Assembly: GCF_008386585.1 (NCBI RefSeq)
Contig: NZ_VUOB01000029.1
Span: forward strand, 1 to 64,000
Reading direction: 5' to 3'
From: Solihabitans fulvus
GTDB taxonomy: Bacteria; Actinomycetota; Actinomycetes; Mycobacteriales; Pseudonocardiaceae
Length of the DNA: 64,000 bases
The notes below the pieces were generated by a model, which searched no databases, was not told the DNA's origin, and saw only the letters and a program-made list of their open reading frames with translations. Both the position numbers and the translations under genes were made by a program. Shown here one piece after another: positions 1 through 8,167 of this stretch (the first letter of the stretch is position 1; each line of letters opens with the position of its first letter).

Positions 1-12
1 AGACTGGGTGTC

Positions 13-72
13 CAACGGAGTTCCTGTGCAGCGGTGATCTTGGTCGACGCTGTTGTAGCAGGGACTCCGTTG
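13..72. repeat. long imperfect inverted repeat (hairpin)
   Basis: Arms at 13-26 and 59-72 (CAACGGAGTTCCTG against CAGGGACTCCGTTG) pair with one mismatch. An inner pair, CAGCG (29-33) and CGCTG (48-52), extends the structure. It lies 55 bases beyond the 3' end of pncA and could be a terminator or the edge of a structured element cut by the window. No gene is seen in 1-127. Confidence 0.4.
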
Positions 73-127
73 CCTGTTTCAACCGGCTGGACAGGCGCAC
101 CCAACCCTTAACTTCACGGCCTTGGGG

Positions 128-697
128 CTAGCCGACGCGTGGTTCGCCGGTCAACACGACACCGGCCGTGCGCAGGTCAGCGACTGCGGTGTCCACAGTG
201 GACTGGGCGACGCCCGCCGTCAGGTCGAGCAGCACCGTGGTGGCGAAGCCTGCCCTGACCGCGTCCAGCGCGGTCGCCCGCACGCAGTGGTCCGTCGCGA
301 TGCCGACGACGTCCACCGAGGTCACGTCGCGCTCGCGGAGCCAGTCCGCCAGCGTCCGCTCCGCGCGGTCCGCCCCCTCGAACCCGGAGTACGCCGCCGC
401 GTACGCGCCCTTGGAGAACACCGCGTCCACCGCGGCCACCTCCAGCTCGGGATGGAACGACGCGCCCGGCGTGCCGGCCACGCAGTGCACCGGCCAGGTG
501 GCCACGAAGTCCGGCGTCGCGCTGAAGTGCGCGCCGGGGGACACGTGGTAGTCGCGCGTCGCGACCACGTTGTCGTAGCCGCGTTCCGCGATGTGCCTGG
601 TCACGGCCGCGGCGACGGCGGCCCCGCCGGCCACCGGCAGCGAACCGCCCTCGCAGAAGTCGTTCTGCACGTCAACCACGATCAGCGCGTTGGCCAC
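128..697 (-). CDS. pncA: nicotinamidase / pyrazinamidase
   Basis: Hydrolyses nicotinamide to nicotinate in NAD salvage; cytoplasmic. The 189-residue protein is the usual length for the isochorismatase-fold family. The Cys-hydrolase triad reads as D9, K96 and C138, and the metal site as D49, H51, H57 and H71, the same spacing as mycobacterial PncA. The start is GTG preceded by GAGAGG. It lies 33 bases downstream of pncB on the same strand, so the two probably form an operon performing consecutive steps from nicotinamide to nicotinate mononucleotide. In mycobacteria this enzyme also activates pyrazinamide; that is family knowledge, not something shown here. Confidence 0.95.
   Translation of the reverse strand: MANALIVVDVQNDFCEGGSLPVAGGAAVAAAVTRHIAERGYDNVVATRDYHVSPGAHFSATPDFVATWPVHCVAGTPGASFHPELEVAAVDAVFSKGAYAAAYSGFEGADRAERTLADWLRERDVTSVDVVGIATDHCVRATALDAVRAGFATTVLLDLTAGVAQSTVDTAVADLRTAGVVLTGEPRVG
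191..203. repeat. iterated palindrome GTCCACNGTGGAC, copy 1
   Basis: Exact 13-base palindrome GTCCACAGTGGAC inside pncA. Other exact copies lie at 15527-15539 and 46205-46217, and a one-mismatch copy at 31961-31973. Three exact copies in 64 kb is far above a rough base-composition expectation. Confidence 0.6.
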
Positions 698-730
698 GGT
701 GCCGTTCCTCTCCCTACCCGCAAGGCCCGA

Positions 731-2035
731 TCACCGGAAGGTCGTCGGGATGGCTGGTTCGCCGTGCGAGAGCTTCAGGCCCTCCCACGGCACGCTCACC
801 AGGGCCGACCGCAGCCGGTCCCTGCTCTGCTCAAGGGTGGGCACCCCGTCCGCCCGCTGTCCAGCGCGCAACAGGGGGATCGGCAGCACCCGGTCGTGCT
901 CGCCGAGTTCGGGCTGCTGGCGCCCGTCGCCGACCTGGAACACGACCTCCTCCAGCGCGGTGCCGGTGTCCTTGTGCCGGCGCACCGCGCTCTTCCAGCC
1001 GCCGCGCGACTCCTTGTGCGAGCTGCGCTTGGCCACCGGCCTGCCGGCCACCTCGACCAGTTTGTAGACCATGCCGGCGGTCGGCGCGCCGGAGCCGGTG
1101 ACCAGGGACGTGCCGACGCCGTAGGCGTCCACCGGCTCGGCCCGCAGCGCGGCGATCGAGTACTCGTCCAGGTCGCCGGACACCACGATGCGGGTGTTGC
1201 GCGCGCCGAGCGAGTCGAGCTGTTCGCGGGCCTGGCGAGCCAGCGGGCCGACGTCGCCCGAGTCGATCCGCACCGCGCCGAGCTCCGGCCCGGCCACCTC
1301 GACGGCCGTCCTGATGCCCTCGGTGATGTCGTAGGTGTCCACCAGCAGCGTCGTGCCGACACCGAGCGCCTCGATCTGCGACCGGAACGCCTCGGCCTCG
1401 CTGTCGTGCAGCAGCGTGTAGGCGTGCGCGCAGGTGCCCGTCGTGGGGATGCCGTGCCGGCGGGCGGCCTCCAGGTTCGAGGTCGCGGTGAATCCGGCCA
1501 GGTAGGCGGCCCGCGCGGACGCGACGGCCGCCTCCTCGTGCGTGCGCCGCGAGCCCATCTCGATCATCCTGCGGCCGTTGGCCGCGCCGACCATCCTGGC
1601 CGCGGCCGACGCGATCGCGCTGTCGTGGTTGAGGATCGACAGGGCCAGCGTCTCCAGCACCACGCCCTCGGCGAAACTGGCCCGCACCGTGAGGATCGGG
1701 GAGCCGGGGAAGTACAGCTCGCCCTCGGGGTAGCCGTCGACGTCGCCGGTGAACCGGTAGTCGGCGAGCCAGGACAGCGTCGCCTCGTCCACCACCGAGG
1801 CCCTGGCCAGCTGGTCGATCTCGGCTGGGCCGAACCGGAAGTCGCGGATGGCGTCGAGCAGCCGTTCCGTCCCCGCGACGACGCCGTACCTGCGGCCGTC
1901 GGGAAGCCTGCGGGCGAACACCTCGAACACGCACGGGCGGTTCGCCGTGCCGTCTCGCAGCGCACCGGCCAGCATGGTCAGCTCGTAGTGGTCCGTGAGC
2001 AGCGCGGTGCTCGGGCCGGCTTCCGTTGACGTCAT
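731..2035 (-). CDS. pncB: nicotinate phosphoribosyltransferase
   Basis: Condenses nicotinate with PRPP (with ATP hydrolysis) to nicotinate mononucleotide, the committed step of the Preiss-Handler route. The 434-residue length and the N-terminal TALLTDHYELTML segment are characteristic, as are the central GSRRTHEEAA motif and the C-terminal GVGTSLVTG phosphate-binding loop. The start is ATG without a clear ribosome-binding site. A minus-strand TAGGCT box ends about eight bases upstream, so a leaderless message is possible. A small palindrome, GTTGGCCAAC (2053-2062), sits in the upstream gap and could bind a repressor. It is divergent from clpS and precedes pncA in the same transcription unit. 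Confidence 0.95.
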   Translation of the reverse strand: MTSTEAGPSTALLTDHYELTMLAGALRDGTANRPCVFEVFARRLPDGRRYGVVAGTERLLDAIRDFRFGPAEIDQLARASVVDEATLSWLADYRFTGDVDGYPEGELYFPGSPILTVRASFAEGVVLETLALSILNHDSAIASAAARMVGAANGRRMIEMGSRRTHEEAAVASARAAYLAGFTATSNLEAARRHGIPTTGTCAHAYTLLHDSEAEAFRSQIEALGVGTTLLVDTYDITEGIRTAVEVAGPELGAVRIDSGDVGPLARQAREQLDSLGARNTRIVVSGDLDEYSIAALRAEPVDAYGVGTSLVTGSGAPTAGMVYKLVEVAGRPVAKRSSHKESRGGWKSAVRRHKDTGTALEEVVFQVGDGRQQPELGEHDRVLPIPLLRAGQRADGVPTLEQSRDRLRSALVSVPWEGLKLSHGEPAIPTTFR

Positions 2036-2127
2036 GAGAAGGAAGCCTAAAGTTGGCCAACCGGAGAGGGCACGAGGTTCCCGCTATGTCGTCCGACACC
2101 CCGCCCGAACGTGACACCATTGGCGGT

Positions 2128-2427
2128 ATGACCACGCCCGTCGAAGAGGAACGGACGCAGGTGGACCCGGCCGGCGCGGAGCTTGCCGCGCAGGACCAGC
2201 CGTGGCAGACGGTGGTCTGGAACGACCCGGTGAACCTGATGTCGTATGTGACGTACGTGCTCCAGAAGCTGTTCGGCTACAGCCGCGACAAGGCGACGAA
2301 GCTGATGCTGGACGTGCACCACAAGGGAAAGGCGATCGTGTCCTCCGGCTCAAAGGACAAAGTGGAACGTGACGTCGCGAAGCTGCACGCGGCGGGCCTC
2401 TGGGCGACCATGCAGCAGACCTCATGA
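2128..2427 (+). CDS. clpS: ATP-dependent Clp protease adaptor ClpS
   Basis: Adaptor that hands N-degron substrates to the ClpC/ClpP machine. The 99-residue protein carries the core WQTVVWNDPVNLMSYV and the VHHKGKAIV segment that forms the N-end-rule pocket. In-frame ATGs also exist at 2053 and 2086; I chose 2128 because it gives the family's length and is preceded by GGCGG at suitable spacing. Its TGA overlaps the ATG of the next gene (ATGA), so it is translationally coupled to the DUF2017 protein, an arrangement seen widely in actinobacteria. Confidence 0.93.
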   Translation: MTTPVEEERTQVDPAGAELAAQDQPWQTVVWNDPVNLMSYVTYVLQKLFGYSRDKATKLMLDVHHKGKAIVSSGSKDKVERDVAKLHAAGLWATMQQTS

Positions 2428-2981
2428 GGAACTGGCACCGGGAGGGCGACAAGATCGTCGCCGAGCTGGACCGGCAGGAGGCCGCCGTGATCCGCGGCCT
2501 GGTCAGCCAGGTGCAGGACATGCTCCAGGCCAGGGCCGAGGAGGCGCCGCAGGACGAGCTCGCCGAGCTGACCGGCATCCGCACCGGCGCGTCGACCTCG
2601 CCGGACGACCCGATCCTGTCCCGCCTGCTGCCCGACTTCCACCGGCTCGATCCCGACGCGCCCGATCCCGGCGAGGCCGACTCCGCCAGCGCCCTGCGGT
2701 CGCTGCACGAGCCCGAGCTGCTCGACCTCAAGAACGGGGTGGCCGCCGTCGTGCTGGACACCTGCCCGCCGCAGGGCGGCGCGGTCGTCCTCGCGGACGA
2801 GCAGGCCGAGGCGTGGCTGTCCGCCATCAACGACGTCCGGCTCGCGCTCGGCACGGCCCTGGACATCAGCGAGGACATGCCGGACGAGCTGCCCGAGGAG
2901 GACCCCCGGTCGGCGCACCTTGGCGTGTACCACTGGCTGACCTGGGTGCAGGAGACGCTGATCGAGGCGATCACCGAGTGA
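2424..2981 (+). CDS. DUF2017 domain-containing protein
   Basis: A 185-residue acidic cytoplasmic protein with no signal or membrane segment, opening MRNWHREGDKIVAELDRQEA and containing the GVAAVVLDTCPP segment. It matches the DUF2017 family, which in actinobacteria regularly sits between clpS and an S58-type peptidase. No catalytic residues are evident. Its ATG overlaps the clpS stop and its TGA overlaps the GTG of the downstream peptidase, making a tight three-gene operon. Function is unknown; the context suggests a role connected with regulated proteolysis, which is inference. Confidence 0.85.
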   Translation: MRNWHREGDKIVAELDRQEAAVIRGLVSQVQDMLQARAEEAPQDELAELTGIRTGASTSPDDPILSRLLPDFHRLDPDAPDPGEADSASALRSLHEPELLDLKNGVAAVVLDTCPPQGGAVVLADEQAEAWLSAINDVRLALGTALDISEDMPDELPEEDPRSAHLGVYHWLTWVQETLIEAITE

Positions 2982-4000
2982 GCGGGCCGGGTCCGCGCAA
3001 CGCGATCACGGACGTCGCCGGGGTGCTGGTCGGGCAGCACCACCGGCTCGGCGACGGCTGGGCCACCGGCACGACCGTCGTGCTGGTGCCCGACGGTGCG
3101 GTCGGCGCGGTGGACGGCCGGGGCGGCGCGCCGGGCACCAGGGAGACCGACCTGCTCGACCCGGCGAACCTGGTGCAGCAGGTCCAGGCGGTGTGCCTGT
3201 CCGGCGGCAGCGCGTACGGGCTGGCCGCCGCCGACGGCGTGATGCGCTGGCTCGGCGAGCACAACCTCGGCTTCCGGGTCGGCGCGCGGCCGCACGAGGT
3301 GGTGCCGATCGTGCCGGCCGCCGTGCTGTTCGACCTGCCGATGAGCGAGTGGGGCAACCGGCCGGACGCGGAGTTCGGCCGCGCGGCCTGCCAGGCGGCC
3401 TTCGACGCCGGGCCCGGCGCCCAGGTCGAGCAGGGCTGCGTCGGGGCCGGCACGGGGGCGCGCACCGGCTCGCTCAAGGGCGGCGTCGGCACGGCGAGCG
3501 TCCTGGTCGGCGAGCACACCGTCGGCGCGCTGGCCGCGGTCAACGCCGTCGGCGAGGCGGCCGACCCGGCGACCGGCCGGCCGTGGGCCGCCGACCTTGG
3601 CTTCGACGGCGAGTTCGCGTTGCCGTCAGCGCGGCCCGCTGACCTGCCGCAGGCGAAGGAGTCCCGGCTGAACACCACGATCGGCGTGGTGGCCGTCGAT
3701 GCCGAGCTGACCAAGGCCGAGTGCCGGCGGCTGGCCATGGCCGCCCAGGACGGGTTGGCCCGCGCGGTGCGGCCCGCGCACTCGATGTTCGACGGCGACA
3801 CCGTGTTCGCGCTCGCCACCGGCGCGCGGCCGCTGACCGAGGCGGCGGGCGTCATCGGCGACCCGACCCGCGCCGCCGCGCTGGACCGGCTGTGCGCGGC
3901 GGCCGCCGACGCGTTCGCCAGGGCGATGGTGCACGGCCTGCTCGCCGCGACGACGGTCGGCGAGGTCCGCGCGTATCGGGACGTGTGGGGCCAGCTCTGA
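2978..4000 (+). CDS. P1 (S58/DmpA-like) family peptidase
   Basis: A 340-residue cytoplasmic Ntn-hydrolase-type aminopeptidase-like protein. The N-terminus NAITDVAGVLVGQH and the central CLSGGSAYGL are typical of this family. The RLNTTIGVVAVDAEL segment contains the usual autoprocessing Asn/Thr region, with NTTIG as candidate cleavage site just before the nucleophile. The GTG start at 2978 overlaps the preceding stop (GTGA). It is the third gene of clpS-DUF2017-S58. The native substrate is not predictable; related enzymes are D-aminopeptidases or beta-peptidyl aminopeptidases. Confidence 0.88.
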   Translation: MSGPGPRNAITDVAGVLVGQHHRLGDGWATGTTVVLVPDGAVGAVDGRGGAPGTRETDLLDPANLVQQVQAVCLSGGSAYGLAAADGVMRWLGEHNLGFRVGARPHEVVPIVPAAVLFDLPMSEWGNRPDAEFGRAACQAAFDAGPGAQVEQGCVGAGTGARTGSLKGGVGTASVLVGEHTVGALAAVNAVGEAADPATGRPWAADLGFDGEFALPSARPADLPQAKESRLNTTIGVVAVDAELTKAECRRLAMAAQDGLARAVRPAHSMFDGDTVFALATGARPLTEAAGVIGDPTRAAALDRLCAAAADAFARAMVHGLLAATTVGEVRAYRDVWGQL

Positions 4001-4163
4001 GCCGTGCGCTTGCCTCGGACACCGAGCCTCTTCCCGGGATCCGTCTGGCCCGGGGAGTGTCTGCCCACCGAGGCATCGGCTCCGTTTCCGCGCTCGTGTC
4101 GGGGCTCCTACGTGCGGTTTCTCAGCCGTCGGGAGCGCTTCCCCCACCCCGTAGGATGGGAGT

Positions 4164-4619
4164 GTGCTGGTGATCCGCCGTGACTTAGTGGACGCGATGG
4201 TGGCGCATGCCCGTCGCGACCACCCGGACGAGGCGTGTGGCGTGATCGCCGGGCCGGAGGGATCGGACCAGCCGGAGCGGTTCATCCCCATGGTCAACGC
4301 GGCGCGCTCGCCGACGTTCTACGAGTTCGAGTCTGGCGACCTCCTGCGGCTGTACCGGGACATGGCCGCCCGCGACGAGGTGCCCGTGGTGGTCTACCAC
4401 TCGCACACCGCGACCGAGGCCTACCCGTCGCGCACCGACGTGTCCTACGCCTCCGAGCCGGACGCCCACTACGTGTTGGTGTCCACCCGCGAACCCGACG
4501 AGCACGAGTTCCGCTCGTACCGGATCGTCGACGGCGAGGTCACCGAGGAACCGATCGAGGTCGTCGAGTCCTACATGTTCGCCCACACCGGCGCCGACGA
4601 CGTCCCGGACACCGTCTGA
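4164..4619 (+). CDS. mec: CysO-cysteine peptidase, JAMM/M67 metalloprotease
   Basis: Zinc hydrolase that releases cysteine from the CysO-cysteine adduct. The JAMM motif reads HSHTATEAYPSRTD (two His, then Ser and Asp) around residues 78-91, with an upstream Glu in DEACG. The 151-residue length fits the family. The start is GTG 4164, matching the N-terminus VLVIR expected for Mec; GGGAG upstream would suit GTG 4170 slightly better. A TAGGAT box at 4152-4157 places a transcript start near 4164, so a leaderless start is possible. It heads the mec-cysO-cysM operon. Confidence 0.93.
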   Translation: MLVIRRDLVDAMVAHARRDHPDEACGVIAGPEGSDQPERFIPMVNAARSPTFYEFESGDLLRLYRDMAARDEVPVVVYHSHTATEAYPSRTDVSYASEPDAHYVLVSTREPDEHEFRSYRIVDGEVTEEPIEVVESYMFAHTGADDVPDTV

Positions 4620-4688
4620 CCGCAGGCGCGGTCACGCTGTGCCAGCGGTTGCCATTCCAACCAAGTCCCGCATTCTCGGAGGTTCAGC

Positions 4689-4964
4689 ATGGCCGTCACC
4701 GTCTCCATCCCCACCATTCTGCGGACCCACACCGCAGGCGAGAAGTCCGTCGAGGCCAGCGGCTCGACGGTCGCCGAGGTCATCGAGAACCTCGAGGCCA
4801 ACCACGGCGGCCTGAAGTCCCGCCTGGTCAAGGAGGGCGCGCTGCACCGCTTCGTGAACGTCTACGTCAACGACGAGGACGTGCGTTTCGCCGGCGGCCT
4901 CGAGGCGGCCGTCAAGGACGGCGACACCGTCACCATCCTGCCCGCCGTCGCCGGCGGCGCGTAA
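4689..4964 (+). CDS. cysO: sulfur-carrier protein CysO (ubiquitin-like, MoaD/ThiS family)
   Basis: A 91-residue beta-grasp carrier whose C-terminal Gly-Gly is activated to a thiocarboxylate and delivers sulfide to CysM. The segment VNVYVNDEDVRFAGGL and the tail TILPAVAGGA are diagnostic. The tail carries one extra residue, Ala, after the GG pair, so the encoded form would have to be trimmed before adenylation. The JAMM protease encoded directly upstream is the obvious candidate. The ATG is preceded by CGGAGG at good spacing. It sits 25 bases from cysM. Confidence 0.95.
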   Translation: MAVTVSIPTILRTHTAGEKSVEASGSTVAEVIENLEANHGGLKSRLVKEGALHRFVNVYVNDEDVRFAGGLEAAVKDGDTVTILPAVAGGA

Positions 4965-4989
4965 CCCAAGGGGCACAAGGGAGATCGCC

Positions 4990-5940
4990 GTGGCCCGGTT
5001 CGACTCGCTGCTGGACCTGCTCGGCAACACCCCGCTGGTCGGGCTGCCGAACCTGTCCCCGTCCGAGCACGTCCGACTGTGGGCGAAGCTGGAGGACCGC
5101 AACCCGACCGGCTCGATCAAGGACCGGCCAGCGCTGGCCATGATCGAGGCGGCCGAGCGGGACGGCCGGTTGACGCCGGGCTGCACGATCCTCGAACCCA
5201 CCTCGGGCAACACCGGCATCGCCCTGGCGATGGCGGCCAAGCTCAGGGGGTACGGGCTGGTCTGCGTGATGCCCGAGAACACCTCGACCGAGCGCCGGCA
5301 GCTGCTCCAGGCGTACGGCGCGCGGATCATCTTCTCGCCGGCCGCCGGCGGCTCCAACCAGGCCGTGGCGACCGCGAAGGAACTGGCCAAGAAGAACCCG
5401 GACTGGGTGATGCTCTACCAGTACGGCAACCCGGCCAACGTCGCGGCGCACTACGAGGGCACCGGCCCGGAGATCCTGCGCGACCTGCCAGAGGTGACGC
5501 ACTTCGTGGCCGGCCTCGGCACCACCGGGACCCTCGTCGGGGCTGGCAGGTACCTGCGTGAGCACAAGCCCGACGTGCAGGTCATCGCGGCCGAGCCGCG
5601 CTACGGCGAGGTGGTCTACGGGCTGCGGAACCTGGACGAGGGCTTCGTGCCCGAGCTGTACGACCCGGACGTGCTGACCGGGCGGTACTCCGTCGGCTCC
5701 TACGACGCGCTGCGCCGCACCCGCCAGCTGCTGGAGACCGAGGGGATCTTCGCCGGCATCTCCACCGGCGCGATCCTGCACGCCGCGCTCGCCGTCGCGG
5801 AGAAGGCGGCAGGCGCGGACGTCCCGGCCGACGTCGTGTTCGTGGTGGCCGACGGCGGCTGGAAGTACCTGTCCACCGGCGCCTACGCCGGCACCCTGGA
5901 CGAGGCCGCCGAACGAATCGACGGCCACCTCTGGGCCTGA
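4990..5940 (+). CDS. cysM: O-phosphoserine sulfhydrylase CysM (CysO-dependent cysteine synthase)
   Basis: PLP enzyme of fold type II that adds thiocarboxylated CysO to the aminoacrylate made from O-phosphoserine, giving CysO-cysteine. The PLP lysine is K44 in NPTGSIKDRP; the phosphate-binding loop TSGNTGIA follows near residue 73. The 316-residue length and the C-terminal tail ending in HLWA fit the mycobacterial CysM type rather than CysK. The start is GTG with GGGAG upstream. Together with mec and cysO it makes a complete CysO pathway, which is sulfide-independent and oxidant-tolerant in mycobacteria. Confidence 0.94.
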   Translation: MARFDSLLDLLGNTPLVGLPNLSPSEHVRLWAKLEDRNPTGSIKDRPALAMIEAAERDGRLTPGCTILEPTSGNTGIALAMAAKLRGYGLVCVMPENTSTERRQLLQAYGARIIFSPAAGGSNQAVATAKELAKKNPDWVMLYQYGNPANVAAHYEGTGPEILRDLPEVTHFVAGLGTTGTLVGAGRYLREHKPDVQVIAAEPRYGEVVYGLRNLDEGFVPELYDPDVLTGRYSVGSYDALRRTRQLLETEGIFAGISTGAILHAALAVAEKAAGADVPADVVFVVADGGWKYLSTGAYAGTLDEAAERIDGHLWA

Positions 5941-6006
5941 GACGGTGTCCTGGCCGGACGCCGTCTCCTGGCCTGACGCCGGGGCGGGTCTGACGCCGGG
6001 CCCGGT

Positions 6007-6873
6007 CTAGCCGGCGAACACCGTCGACGGCAGCCCGGCACCAGCTCCCGGCAGCACCAGCAGCGAGCCGGACAGCGGCGCGCCGGCCAGGCCGTCCTCG
6101 GACAGGCCGTCCCGCGCCGAGGTCACGTACAGGTCGGCCAGGTCGGGGCCGCCGAAGCAGCACGCCGTCGGCTGCGGCACCGGCACCGCGATCTCCCGGT
6201 CCAGCCTGCCGTCCGGGGTGTACCTGCGCACCGCGCCGCCGCCGTGCAGGGCCACCCACACGCAGCCGTCGGCGTCCACGCAGATCCCGTCCGGCACGCC
6301 GGCCGTGTCGGTCACCTCGACCAGCGGCCTGCGCCCGGTGGCCGCGCCGCCGACCCGCTCGTAGTCGAGGACGTCGATCCGCCGGGTCGGCGAGTCCACG
6401 TAGTACATCAGCGTCTCGTCGGGGCTCCAGGCGATGCCGTTGCTGACGCTCACCTCGTCCAGCACGACCCTGGCCGCGCCGTCGCCCTCGACCACGGCCA
6501 GCCAGCCGCCCGGCTTCTCGTCGTAGCGCATCGTGCCGGCCCACAGCCGGCCGGCGGGGTCGACGGCCGCGTCGTTGCCGCGCAGCCCGTCCCGCGCCCA
6601 GTAGACGAGCCAGGTGCGGCTGCCGTCCCGGTCCACCAGCGCGACGCCGTCCCGCAGGTTGAGCACCAACCCGCCGCGCGTCCTCGGCTTGACCGCGCCG
6701 ACGTGCTGCGGGGTGGCGAGCACCGCGTCCGAACCTCGGCCAGGGGCGAAACGGTGCACCTCGCTGCCGAGGATGTCCACCCACAGCAGCGTCGAGGTGG
6801 CCGCGTCCCAGGTCGGCCCCTCGCCGATGATGGCCTCGCACCGCACCGCGACCTCGACAGACGAGCCGCTCAC
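6007..6873 (-). CDS. SMP-30/gluconolactonase/LRE-family beta-propeller hydrolase
   Basis: A 288-residue six-bladed propeller. GEGPTWDAATSTLLWVDI provides the N-terminal metal-binding Glu, SNGIAWSPDE and GVPDGICVDADG the later Asn and Asp ligands. The family opens sugar lactones, but the physiological substrate cannot be read from sequence. I chose the GTG at 6873, preceded by GGGAGG, over an upstream ATG at 6984 that would overlap the divergent promoter region. It is divergent from an aldo-keto reductase and may share its operator. Confidence 0.88.
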   Translation of the reverse strand: MSGSSVEVAVRCEAIIGEGPTWDAATSTLLWVDILGSEVHRFAPGRGSDAVLATPQHVGAVKPRTRGGLVLNLRDGVALVDRDGSRTWLVYWARDGLRGNDAAVDPAGRLWAGTMRYDEKPGGWLAVVEGDGAARVVLDEVSVSNGIAWSPDETLMYYVDSPTRRIDVLDYERVGGAATGRRPLVEVTDTAGVPDGICVDADGCVWVALHGGGAVRRYTPDGRLDREIAVPVPQPTACCFGGPDLADLYVTSARDGLSEDGLAGAPLSGSLLVLPGAGAGLPSTVFAG

Positions 6874-6913
6874 CCGATCACCCTCCCCGTTGCGCCCGAA
6901 TCCTAGTGAGCGC

Positions 6914-6944
6914 TTGACCTGTAGTGCGCTCCAGGTCATAGCGT
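6914..6944 (+). promoter_or_regulatory. MerR-type operator/promoter with 19-bp spacer
   Basis: A TTGACC -35 box (6914-6919) and a TAGCGT -10 box (6939-6944) are separated by exactly 19 bases. That spacer holds a dyad, GACCTG...CAGGTC with TGACCT and AGGTCA ends. An overlong spacer filled by a dyad is the hallmark of MerR-family activation by DNA untwisting. The aldo-keto reductase starts 43 bases downstream. No merR gene is present in the window. Confidence 0.7.
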
Positions 6945-6986
6945 TGATCGGGTTCGTGTCACCAAACGCAAACAGGGGATCCACCA

Positions 6987-8033
6987 GTGCGCTACACGCT
7001 GCTCGGCAAGACCGGACTACGGGTGTCGGAGCTCAGCCTCGGCACGATGACCTTCGGAGACAGCTGGGGTGCCGACAAGGCGACCAGCGGTCAGCTTCTG
7101 GACGCCTACGCCGATGCCGGTGGCAACTTCGTCGACACAGCCAACTTCTACACGGGCGGCCAGTCCGAGGAGTACCTCGGTGAACTGCTCGAAGGCCGGC
7201 GGGACCAGTTCGTGCTGGCCACCAAGTACACGCTCCAGACGCGGTCCGGCGACGTGAACTCGGTCGGCAACACCCGCAAGAACCTGGTGAACTCCCTCGA
7301 GGACAGTCTGCGGCGGCTGCGCACCGACCACGTCGACGTGTTGTGGGTGCACGCGCGGGACACATGGACGCCGGTCGCCGAGGTGATGCGGGCCCTGGAC
7401 GACCAGGTGCGCGCCGGCAAGATCCTGCACGTCGCCGTCTCGGACTGGCCGGCGTGGGAGGTCGCCCAGGCCAACACGCTGGCCGAGCTGCGCGACTGGT
7501 CGCCGTTCGTTGGCCTCCAGATCCGCTACAACCTGCTGGAGCGCACGGTCGAGCGGGAGCTCCTGCCGATGGCCAAGGCGTTCGACCTGCCCGTGTTCGC
7601 GTGGGCGCCGCTGGCGGCCGGGAAGCTCACCGGCAAGTACCGCGCGGGCGAGTCCGGCAGGCTGACCGGTCGGGACGACGGCCCGACGGACCACAACGAG
7701 GACGAGACCATCGACACCGTCCTCGCCGTGGCAGAGGAGGGCGGCTGGTCGCCAGCCCAGGTCGCGATCGCCTGGCTGCTGCGGCAGCCGGCCAACGTCG
7801 TGCCGATCCTCGGCGCGACCACGCTGACGCAGCTCAAGGACAACCTCGGCGCGGTCGACGTGCGGCTCACCGACGACCAGCTGGCCAGGCTGGATACCGC
7901 GAGCCGGGTGCCGCTCGGCTTCCCGCACGACTTCCTGGCGGGGGAGCGGGTGACGAACGGCGTCTACGGCGACCGCTGGCAGGAGGTCGACGACCGCCGC
8001 TTCACCGTCCGCCGCACCCCCGGCGACCGCTGA
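6987..8033 (+). CDS. aldo/keto reductase
   Basis: A 348-residue NADPH-dependent TIM-barrel oxidoreductase. The catalytic tetrad is visible: Asp in NFVDTANFY, the Tyr four residues later, Lys in LATKYT, and His in DVLWVHARD. The C-terminal VPILGATTLTQLKDN segment binds the NADPH phosphate. The start is GTG preceded by AGGGG. A MerR-type promoter immediately upstream suggests induction by a reactive aldehyde, metal or drug, which is inference. It is divergent from the SMP-30 lactonase gene. Confidence 0.93.
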   Translation: MRYTLLGKTGLRVSELSLGTMTFGDSWGADKATSGQLLDAYADAGGNFVDTANFYTGGQSEEYLGELLEGRRDQFVLATKYTLQTRSGDVNSVGNTRKNLVNSLEDSLRRLRTDHVDVLWVHARDTWTPVAEVMRALDDQVRAGKILHVAVSDWPAWEVAQANTLAELRDWSPFVGLQIRYNLLERTVERELLPMAKAFDLPVFAWAPLAAGKLTGKYRAGESGRLTGRDDGPTDHNEDETIDTVLAVAEEGGWSPAQVAIAWLLRQPANVVPILGATTLTQLKDNLGAVDVRLTDDQLARLDTASRVPLGFPHDFLAGERVTNGVYGDRWQEVDDRRFTVRRTPGDR

Positions 8034-8055
8034 CCGCTGCTGAGCCCGAGGACAA

Positions 8056-8100
8056 GGGGAAGGCGCCCGCTCAACGGATAGGCCGGACGGGCGCTTCCCC
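8056..8100 (+). terminator. hairpin terminator after aldo-keto reductase
   Basis: GGGGAAGGCGCCCG (8056-8069) pairs with CGGGCGCTTCCCC (8088-8100) with one bulged G and an 18-base loop. It begins 22 bases after the reductase stop. No T-run follows, as is common in actinomycetes. Confidence 0.6.
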
Positions 8101-8167
8101 TGGTGCAGCAGGCACGATCTGGGCGAATCGGACCGAACCGTGACCCTCGGCCCGTAGGCTGGCTGTC

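Noticed and set aside
122..2029. Long plus-strand frame opposite pncA and pncB
   Set aside because: It is the antisense shadow of two clear minus-strand genes, and its product is Arg/Gly/Val-rich without any family resemblance.
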